Part shown: positions 57,430-64,000 of the stretch, piece by piece
Position numbering within the stretch: the stretch's first letter is position 1
Layout: each line of letters opens with the position of its first letter
DNA from: Bacillota bacterium
GTDB lineage: Bacteria; Bacillota; Clostridia; Christensenellales; Christensenellaceae
Length of the DNA stretch: 64,000 nt
Direction of reading: 5' to 3'
NCBI GenBank assembly: GCA_023393165.1
Contig: JAEWMJ010000024.1
Location: 1-64,000 of the forward strand
Notes under the pieces: model-generated
Databases searched by the model: none
Seen by the model: the letters and a program-made list of their open reading frames with translations, nothing else
Told to the model about the DNA's origin: nothing
Position numbers and translations under genes: made by a program

Positions 57430-57696
57430 AGGGAGTCGAACCCATGCGGTTCAGAGGGCCGTAAAGCACGGCATTACTGCGTTGCCGTGCTTTGCCGTAG
57501 CACCACTACGGCTGCACCCCGGCGCCTTGTACTGCCAAGCCTTATGACCCTCTGAACTCGCAGACCCAAAAGCCGCTGTTTGGGATGCAGTTCACGGAAG
57601 AGGAAGGAGCCATAGTGGCGCTATGGCGACTGACGATGACAAAGAAATACGCCCAAACAGCGGCTTTTGGGCGCATGGGTTCAACTCTCTTTACCT
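57424..57696 (+). mobile_element. MITE-like element C2 (273 bp)
   Basis: Ends AGGTAAAGGGAGTCGAACCC and, read inversely, AGGTAAAGAGAGTTGAACCC (20 of 22 alike over the full terminal repeat), flanked by TA at 57422-57423 and 57697-57698. It is a longer copy of C1 in the same orientation. It gives the preceding gene its Arg-stop codons, and the right flank adjoins the AGGTGG binding site of radA. Confidence 0.75.
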
Positions 57697-57708
57697 TAGG
57701 TGGCGCGA

Positions 57709-59058
57709 ATGGCTAAACAGAGGACGGAGTTCGTTTGCAGCGAATGCGGGTATAAAAGCTCCAGGTGGCTGGGGAAATGTCAGAACTGCGGTTCCTGGAA
57801 CACAATGACGGAAGAAATTGTGGAAGAAAAGCATCCGTCCGCCGCCAAGCGCAGCCGGACGGCAACCGCATCGGTTCTGCTGCTCAACGAAATTCCTATG
57901 CAGAATGAAAAACGCGTTCCCACAAAAATCGGGGAATTCGACCGCGTACTGGGGGGAGGCGTGGTACCCGGCAGCGTGGTGCTCGCCGGCGGGGAGCCGG
58001 GAATAGGAAAATCTACGCTGTTTCTGCAGATCGCAAAAGAACTGATGCAATCCGGGGAAGTGCTGTATGTTTCGGGCGAAGAATCCCCCACCCAGGTCAA
58101 GATGCGCGCCGAGAGGCTGGGTGTGGACGCAAAAATGCTTTTTATGGCGGAAACGGATATTGATGCGGTGGTGGCTGGAATCGAAACGGCGTCGCCAAGG
58201 TTTCTCATAATCGATTCCATACAGACAATGTACGACCCCGAACTTTCGTCCGCGCCGGGCAGCGTAAGCCAGGTGCGGCAATGTGCGGGCAGGATCGTTG
58301 CGGAAGCCAAGAAACGGTCCGTCGCCGCTTTTATCATAGGGCACGTGACTAAGGAAGGGGCTATTGCCGGCCCCCGTGTTTTGGAACATCTGGTGGATAC
58401 GGTACTTTATTTTGAGGGTGAAAGAACGTCCAATCTGCGCATACTGCGCGCTGTTAAAAACAGGTTTGGCTCCACAGAGGAGATAGGCATCTTTGAAATG
58501 CGGGACGCCGGCATGCAGGAAGTTAAAAATCCCTCCCTGCTGAACGAAAACGATCAGGCTCTTTCAGGCGTATCCGTTTTTTGCGCGGCGCAGGGGACGC
58601 GCCCAATGTTGCTGGAGATCCAGGCGCTGGTTTCAAATACTCAGCTCGCGCTTCCAAGAAGGCTTTCTTCCGGAATGGATGTAAACAGGCTTTATATGAT
58701 TGCGGCGGTTCTGGAGAAAAAAATAGGTTTAAAACTTTACAATCAGGATATATTTATTAATGTCGCCGGCGGCATTCGGGTAAAAGAGTATGCTTCCGAC
58801 CTTGCCCTTGCGGCAAGTATTGTTTCTTCCCTGCGCAACCTTCCGGTTGCCCGCGGAACTGCGGTGATCGGCGAAGTGGGACTTGCCGGGGAAGTGCGGC
58901 ATGTATCCTGGCTTTCCCGCCGGATACAGGAATGTGCCAAAATGGGTTTTAAAAGGGTGATCGTACCGCGCGCCGGGCTGGAGAAAGGACTTCCCGGCAA
59001 TATCTCTGTTGTTGGGGTGGACACGCTTTCCGACGCGCTCTCAAAATTATTTCAGTAA
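57709..59058 (+). CDS. radA: DNA repair protein RadA (Sms)
   Basis: A 449-residue branch-migration helicase for recombination. The N-terminal zinc finger has CSEC and CQNC, the Walker A is GEPGIGKSTL (near residue 95), the RadA-specific KNRFGSTEEIG follows near 250, and the C-terminal Lon-protease-like domain shows DVNRLYMIAAVLEK and GEVGLAGEVRHV. The ATG at 57709 has AGGTGG 6 nt upstream; GTG at 57700 overlaps that site. In B. subtilis disA follows radA; here it is missing. Confidence 0.96.
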   Translation: MAKQRTEFVCSECGYKSSRWLGKCQNCGSWNTMTEEIVEEKHPSAAKRSRTATASVLLLNEIPMQNEKRVPTKIGEFDRVLGGGVVPGSVVLAGGEPGIGKSTLFLQIAKELMQSGEVLYVSGEESPTQVKMRAERLGVDAKMLFMAETDIDAVVAGIETASPRFLIIDSIQTMYDPELSSAPGSVSQVRQCAGRIVAEAKKRSVAAFIIGHVTKEGAIAGPRVLEHLVDTVLYFEGERTSNLRILRAVKNRFGSTEEIGIFEMRDAGMQEVKNPSLLNENDQALSGVSVFCAAQGTRPMLLEIQALVSNTQLALPRRLSSGMDVNRLYMIAAVLEKKIGLKLYNQDIFINVAGGIRVKEYASDLALAASIVSSLRNLPVARGTAVIGEVGLAGEVRHVSWLSRRIQECAKMGFKRVIVPRAGLEKGLPGNISVVGVDTLSDALSKLFQ

Positions 59059-59131
59059 TTTTTATCTTTAGTTCATATTTTGTTCACATTCAATATAGTA
59101 TAATGTTATTAAAAGAGGAGGTGAAAACTTA

Positions 59132-60220
59132 TTGCTGAATAAACTTCTTAGGATATTCATCATAATACTGGGCATTGCGATCGGCCCCGGAATTGTTTTT
59201 TTAGTGTTTGGAATCATTAATACCGTTTCTCTGGTGACTGTCACCGAGCAGCTTGCCTCATGGGCGATCATGGTTATTTTTGTTTCAAGTGCTGTTTTAT
59301 CCGGTATCATATTTTTATTATTATCCGGGAGGATTGCAAAGTCAATTGAGACTGCCGTCAGAAAGCTGGAGGCCAGTATTGCGGGTGCCTCTCCGGTCAA
59401 AATTACGTCCGGAGTGCTTGGCCTTATCATCGGACTGGTTATAGCCGTCCTGCTGTCGGTATTGATCGGCAGTATCCCTGTGAAATGGATATCCCTGCCG
59501 CTGACCGTTGTGGATTATATCATATTCGGTTTTTTAGGATGGAGCATGGGGTACAGAAAGCAATTTGATTTTGCAGCGGTTTTTAGCGGGCGTTCAAAAA
59601 AAGCGGACACGCCCGGAAAGGAAACATATATCGCTCCAAAGATACTGGATACAAGCGTGATTATTGACGGAAGAATATTTGACATCTGCAAGACGGGAAT
59701 TTTCGAAGGCGACATCGTGATCCCGGAATTCGTTCTGGTAGAATTGCAGCATATTGCCGACAGTGCGGATTCCATGAAACGTACAAAGGGAAGAAGAGGC
59801 CTTGATATACTGAGCAAGATCCAGAAAGAACTGACCACGCCGGTACGCATCAGCGATATCGATTTTGACGATACCCAGGAGGTGGACGCCAAGCTTATCA
59901 AGCTGGCCAAGCTTCTGAATGGCAAGGTGGTAACCACGGACTACAATTTAAACAAGGTTGCGGCCGTACATAAAGTGGACGTGTTCAATATCAACGAGCT
60001 TTCCAACGCCGTAAAGCCCGTGCTGCTTCCGGGAGAAGAACTGACCGTGGTGATCATCAAGGACGGCAAGGAGCAGCGCCAGGGAATTGCATACCTGGAC
60101 GACGGAACCATGATCGTTGTGGAAGGCGCGAGAGGCAGGATCGGCGAAGAACTGGATGTTGTCGTAACAAGCGTGCTGCAGACTGCGGCGGGAAGGATGA
60201 TATTTGCCAGAATTAAATGA
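59132..60220 (+). CDS. PIN and TRAM domain membrane protein (YacL)
   Basis: A 362-residue protein. Four hydrophobic segments in the first 145 residues anchor it, then a PIN nuclease domain (about 165-290) starts with ILDTSVIIDGRIFDI and has FVLVELQHIADS, RRGLDIL and VVTTDYNLNKVA with the acidic residues of an active site, then a TRAM RNA-binding domain ends the protein. It is the YacL family, located between radA and rpoB, near its B. subtilis place. The start is TTG behind GGAGGTG. The RNA target is unknown. Confidence 0.92.
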   Translation: MLNKLLRIFIIILGIAIGPGIVFLVFGIINTVSLVTVTEQLASWAIMVIFVSSAVLSGIIFLLLSGRIAKSIETAVRKLEASIAGASPVKITSGVLGLIIGLVIAVLLSVLIGSIPVKWISLPLTVVDYIIFGFLGWSMGYRKQFDFAAVFSGRSKKADTPGKETYIAPKILDTSVIIDGRIFDICKTGIFEGDIVIPEFVLVELQHIADSADSMKRTKGRRGLDILSKIQKELTTPVRISDIDFDDTQEVDAKLIKLAKLLNGKVVTTDYNLNKVAAVHKVDVFNINELSNAVKPVLLPGEELTVVIIKDGKEQRQGIAYLDDGTMIVVEGARGRIGEELDVVVTSVLQTAAGRMIFARIK

Positions 60221-60298
60221 ATATAAAATATCTGGTTCCCATACAATAATGGCCCAAAAAATTTGTGGTCATTATTTGTGGTTTATGAAAAATAGTCA

Positions 60299-60327
60299 TT
60301 GACAGTTGATATGTGGTATGATATTAT
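60299..60327 (+). promoter_or_regulatory. Promoter of rpoB
   Basis: A perfect TTGACA and TATTAT are separated by 17 nt, which leaves a leader of about 175 nt before rpoB. A small hairpin (GCCGTT with AACGGC, 60366-60386) lies in the leader. Confidence 0.8.
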
Positions 60328-60510
60328 AATAAACTGCATTAACATAATTAAACTGCCGTAAGTTTGCCGTTCCATTGAAAAACGGCCGGGCGTTAAGGAT
60401 AAATGAATAGATGAATAATATGGTTATTTTATATAATAAAACATAAAAGACGAAACATGAATCAAATCAAGATAAGCATTTTTTAATTTTTATAGGAGTT
60501 GTTTTATAGT

Positions 60511-63500
60511 ATGGTGCATGAAGTCAAAAATGGCAAACGTACAAGGAAAAGTTTTTCTAAGATCCGCGAAGTATTGGAAATGCCGGATTTCATAGAAGTT
60601 CAGAAAGATTCATATAAGCGTTTTTTAGATGAAGGCCTGGCCGAAGTTTTAAAGGATATTTCACCCATCACTGACTACTCTGAAAACCTGGTGCTGGAGT
60701 TTGTGGATTACTATATAAAGGACGACCCGAAATACAGCGTAGAAGAATGCAAGGAACGGGACGTTAACTTTGCCGCGCCGCTTAAGGTGGAAGTCAAGCT
60801 TACAAACAAAGAGACCGGCGAAGTTAAGGTACAGGAAGTATTTATGGGGGATTTCCCCCTGATGACGGAAAAAGGTACATTTATTATAAACGGCGCGGAG
60901 CGCGTTATCGTAAGCCAGCTCGTTCGTTCGCCCGGCGTGTATTACGGCCGCAGCAAGGATAAGGTAGGCAAAGACCTCTTCGCGACCACAGTGATTCCAA
61001 ACCGCGGCGCTTGGCTGGAGTATGAAACCGATTCCAACGACTGTTTCTGGATTCGTGTGGACCGCACCAGAAAATTGCCCGTCACCGTATTTTTGCGGGC
61101 GCTCGGCCTCTCCACCGATTCCGACCTGCGGGATTTCTTCGGCGAGGATGAAAACATCGAGGCTACCATCGCAAAGGACAATACGACCAACAAAAACGAA
61201 GGTTTGCTGGAAGTCTATAAAAGACTACGCCCGGGCGAACCGCCCACCGTCGAATCTGCCAGCATGCTGGTGAATTCCCTGTTCTTTGATCCAAAACGTT
61301 ATGATCTTGCCCGCGTGGGAAGATATAAGTTCAATAAAAAACTTTCTCTTGTTGAAAGGATATCCGGCGGCGTCGCCGCTTCCAATATTGTGAACACGGA
61401 TACCGGCGAACTTCTCGCTGCAAAGGGAGACGAAATCAGCCCTGAGACCGCTCAGGAGATCGAGGACGCGGGAATTTCCACCGTGGAGTTGATGGTGGAC
61501 AACCGTGTGGTTCGCGTTGTCGGAAACCGTTTCGTAAACGCCGCAAAATACCTGAAATTTAATCCAAAAGAAGTAGGGATCAACGAAAAAGTTTACTATC
61601 CCGCCCTGAAAGAGATCCTTGACCACACGGCGGACGAGGAAGAATTAAGAAAAGAACTGAGTGAAAACATTCATATACTTATTCCCAAGCATATCATCGA
61701 AGACGATGTTTACGCATCGGTCAGCTATCTGCTTGGACTCAAATGGAATCTCGGCGTTACCGACGATATCGACCACCTTGGAAACAGGCGTCTCCGTTCG
61801 GTGGGAGAGCTTCTGCAAAACCAGCTCCGGGTCGGACTTTCCAGGTTGGAAAGGGTGGTGCGCGAGAGAATGTCCATACAGGATATGGATATGGCGACCC
61901 CCTCAAACCTGATCAATATCCGGCCGGTGACCGCCGCGATCAAGGAGTTTTTCGGTTCGTCCCAGTTGTCGCAGTTTATGGACCAGACGAATCCGCTTGC
62001 GGAACTGACGCACAAACGCCGTCTGTCGGCCTTGGGTCCGGGCGGCTTGAACCGTGACCGCGCAAGTTTTGAAGTCCGCGACGTTCACCATTCGCATTAC
62101 GGCAGAATGTGCCCCATTGAAACGCCTGAAGGTCCGAACATCGGACTTATCGGATCGCTTTCCACCTATGCCAGAGTGAATGAATACGGGTTTATAGAAT
62201 CGCCTTACCGCATCATAAATAAAAAAGACCAGGTGGTAACCGATGAAGTTGTATATATGACGGCCGAGGAGGAAGATAAATATATCGTAGCCCAGGCCAA
62301 CGAAACTATCGGAGAAGACGGTAGGTTCAAACGTTCCCGTATCATGGGGCGTGTACGGGAACAGATCGTCGAACTCCCCCGTGAACAGGTCGATCTGATG
62401 GACGTATCACCCAAACAGCTGGTTTCGGTTGCGACCGCATTAATCCCCTTCCTGGAAAACGACGACGCAAACCGCGCTCTGATGGGTTCCAACATGCAGA
62501 GGCAGGCAGTTCCGCTGCTGATTCCCGAAGCGCCGGTTGTGGGCACGGGAATGGAATACAAGGCTGCTTACGATTCGGGCGTTTTGGTGATCGCGAAAAA
62601 CGGAGGCAAGGTAAGATCCGTCACCTCTGATAAAATCGTAATTGAAACCGACGCCGGAAAGGTTGATGAATATAAACTGATCAAATTTGCGCGTTCCAAC
62701 CAGGGAACATGCATCAACCAGTTCCCCATTGTCAGCGTGAACGAAAAGATCGTGAAAGGGCAGGTAATTGCAGACGGCCCTTCAACCGACGAAGGCGAAC
62801 TCGCGCTGGGAAAGAACGTTCTCGTAGGCTTTATGACCTGGGAGGGCTATAACTACGAGGACGCGATTCTGATATCCGAGCGGCTTGTGAAAGACGATGT
62901 GTTCACTTCCATACATATTGAGGAATATGAATCCGAAGCGCGCGATACCAAGCTCGGACCGGAGGAAATCACGAGGGATATCCCGAATGTGGGTGAAGAC
63001 GCCTTAAAGGATCTGGATGTACGCGGAATCATCCGCATCGGCGCGGAAGTCCGCAGCGGAGACATTCTGGTAGGCAAGGTAACGCCCAAGGGAGAAACCG
63101 AGCTTACTGCGGAAGAACGGCTGCTGCGCGCAATATTCGGTGAAAAAGCAAGAGAAGTACGCGATACTTCCCTGCGCGTTCCTCACGGCGAAGGCGGCAT
63201 CGTGGTAGACGTAAAGGTGTTTACCCGTGAAAACAAAGACGAATTGACTGCGGGCGTCAATAAGCTTGTCCGCGTATATATAGCGCAGAAAAGAAAGATT
63301 TCGGTGGGCGACAAAATGGCCGGCCGTCACGGAAACAAGGGCGTTATCAGCCGCGTGCTGCCTGTGGAAGATATGCCATATCTGCCTGACGGCACGCCGC
63401 TTGACATTGTTCTGAATCCTCTGGGCGTTCCTTCCCGTATGAATATCGGCCAGGTACTGGAAGTTCATCTCGGCCGTGCATCCAGGGCATTCGGATGGCA

Positions 63501-64000
63501 TATCGCAACGCCTGTTTTTGACGGCGCTTCCGAGGAAGACATCGAAGAATTGCTGACGGAAGCCAGCCTGAATAAGGACGGCAAAACGATTTTGTACGAC
63601 GGCCGCAGCGGCGAACCTTTTGAAAACAGAGTAACCGTTGGGTATATGTATATATTGAAGCTGCATCATCTGGTGGATGACAAGATCCACGCGCGTTCCA
63701 CGGGACCGTATTCGCTGGTTACGCAGCAGCCTTTGGGCGGCAAAGCGCAGTTCGGCGGACAGCGCTTCGGAGAAATGGAAGTTTGGGCGCTGGAGGCTTA
63801 CGGCTCTGCGAATATGCTGCAGGAAATCTTAACGGTTAAGTCGGACGATGTTGTGGGCCGTGTAAAGACCTACGAATCTATCGTGAAGGGCGAAAACATT
63901 CCGACTCCCGGCGTGCCGGAATCCTTTAAGGTTCTGATAAAGGAAATGCAGAGTCTGGGGCTGGATATCAAGGTATTGAGCGACGAAAAGGGCGAAGTAA
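60511..64000 (+). CDS. rpoB: RNA polymerase beta subunit (3' end outside the window)
   Basis: The first 1163 codons of the beta subunit; the frame is open to the window edge. Landmarks: INGAERVIVSQLVRSPGVYY, the rifampicin pocket SQFMDQTNPLAELTHKRRL (near residue 490, wild-type residues, so presumably sensitive), SFEVRDVHHSHYGRMCPIETPEGPNIG, EGYNYEDAI, and KISVGDKMAGRHGNKGV. The binding site AGGAG lies 12 nt before the ATG, which is long. The ribosomal genes rplJ and rplL, normally directly upstream, are absent; the gene has its own promoter instead. Confidence 0.98.
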   Translation, partial: MVHEVKNGKRTRKSFSKIREVLEMPDFIEVQKDSYKRFLDEGLAEVLKDISPITDYSENLVLEFVDYYIKDDPKYSVEECKERDVNFAAPLKVEVKLTNKETGEVKVQEVFMGDFPLMTEKGTFIINGAERVIVSQLVRSPGVYYGRSKDKVGKDLFATTVIPNRGAWLEYETDSNDCFWIRVDRTRKLPVTVFLRALGLSTDSDLRDFFGEDENIEATIAKDNTTNKNEGLLEVYKRLRPGEPPTVESASMLVNSLFFDPKRYDLARVGRYKFNKKLSLVERISGGVAASNIVNTDTGELLAAKGDEISPETAQEIEDAGISTVELMVDNRVVRVVGNRFVNAAKYLKFNPKEVGINEKVYYPALKEILDHTADEEELRKELSENIHILIPKHIIEDDVYASVSYLLGLKWNLGVTDDIDHLGNRRLRSVGELLQNQLRVGLSRLERVVRERMSIQDMDMATPSNLINIRPVTAAIKEFFGSSQLSQFMDQTNPLAELTHKRRLSALGPGGLNRDRASFEVRDVHHSHYGRMCPIETPEGPNIGLIGSLSTYARVNEYGFIESPYRIINKKDQVVTDEVVYMTAEEEDKYIVAQANETIGEDGRFKRSRIMGRVREQIVELPREQVDLMDVSPKQLVSVATALIPFLENDDANRALMGSNMQRQAVPLLIPEAPVVGTGMEYKAAYDSGVLVIAKNGGKVRSVTSDKIVIETDAGKVDEYKLIKFARSNQGTCINQFPIVSVNEKIVKGQVIADGPSTDEGELALGKNVLVGFMTWEGYNYEDAILISERLVKDDVFTSIHIEEYESEARDTKLGPEEITRDIPNVGEDALKDLDVRGIIRIGAEVRSGDILVGKVTPKGETELTAEERLLRAIFGEKAREVRDTSLRVPHGEGGIVVDVKVFTRENKDELTAGVNKLVRVYIAQKRKISVGDKMAGRHGNKGVISRVLPVEDMPYLPDGTPLDIVLNPLGVPSRMNIGQVLEVHLGRASRAFGWHIATPVFDGASEEDIEELLTEASLNKDGKTILYDGRSGEPFENRVTVGYMYILKLHHLVDDKIHARSTGPYSLVTQQPLGGKAQFGGQRFGEMEVWALEAYGSANMLQEILTVKSDDVVGRVKTYESIVKGENIPTPGVPESFKVLIKEMQSLGLDIKVLSDEKGEV

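Noticed and set aside
57424..57445. tRNA-like sequence (T-arm resemblance) in the ends of family C
   Set aside because: Only GGGTTCGACTCCC fits; there is no anticodon arm, D-arm or acceptor stem, so it is not a tRNA gene.
1..64000. CRISPR array or tRNA genes
   Set aside because: I found no regularly spaced short direct repeats and no complete tRNA cloverleaf in reading the window; a covariance search could still find one.
60511..64000. rpoB as a truncated gene
   Set aside because: The missing 3' end is caused by the window edge; the frame is open and fully conserved to the last base.

Overview
The window reads as one contiguous piece of a chromosome from a spore-forming Firmicute, most likely a member of the Clostridia. 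Evidence: strong GGAGG-type ribosome binding sites, frequent TTG and GTG starts, sporulation genes (spmA, spmB, spoVG, spoVT, a spoVB-type flippase, ricT, comB/yitC), an abrB-type regulator, and the same order of housekeeping genes as the Bacillus subtilis yaaO-to-yacN interval, with losses and insertions. I cannot name a genus from the sequence alone.

Layout. 1-0.2 kb: end of an rRNA operon (5S plus terminator). 0.3-7.7 kb: accessory genes (a small Cys-rich protein, glutamate decarboxylase, a thymidylate-synthase-family protein, a nucleoside deaminase, a frameshifted DUF1697 pseudogene, a CD3324-type DNA-binding protein, a methyltransferase, a DUF1835 protein, a membrane protein). 7.7-19.3 kb: conserved block (Orn/Lys/Arg decarboxylase, tmk, holB, ricT, ferredoxin, trmN6, rsmI, abrB, spmAB, comB, metG, tatD, TatD-linked radical SAM). 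19.4-34.5 kb: mixed metabolism and envelope genes (GH3 lipoprotein, GNAT, radC, pepV, a short alaS, two signal peptidases, corA-type channel, murA, a CMD protein under a MerR-type promoter, metA and cysE divergent, murC). 34.7-44.6 kb: spoVG, DMT transporter, glmU, HAD hydrolase, pth, mfd, prsA, spoVT. 45-49.8 kb, minus strand: two-component system plus an FtsX-type ABC transporter. 50-60.2 kb: a chimeric NHLP-secretion/sigma-factor remnant, spoVB-like flippase, mazG, hup, rqcP, a fused ispDF, a membrane-anchored repeat protein, radA and a PIN-TRAM protein. 60.5 kb to the end: rpoB, cut by the window edge.

The most unusual signal is between the genes. Three families of short non-coding elements (163 to 369 bp), each present twice, have terminal inverted repeats and TA or TA-like dinucleotides at both ends, as expected of miniature elements mobilised by an IS630/Tc1-type transposase. 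They sit directly on stop codons: in five of six copies the stop codon of the upstream gene is made by the element or by its TA boundary, and some right ends lie at the ribosome binding site of the next gene. One copy also carries six consecutive hairpins.

Other points: two nearly identical promoters driving neighbouring accessory loci, a classical sigma-H promoter ahead of spoVG, a 19-bp-spacer MerR-type promoter with a 20-bp palindrome, a Pro5 leader ORF overlapping the DMT transporter start, an apparently leaderless trmN6 transcript, and a two-ORF leader with an attenuator-like hairpin ahead of the corA-type gene. All functional calls come from reading the sequence and from memory of the families; no database search was run.
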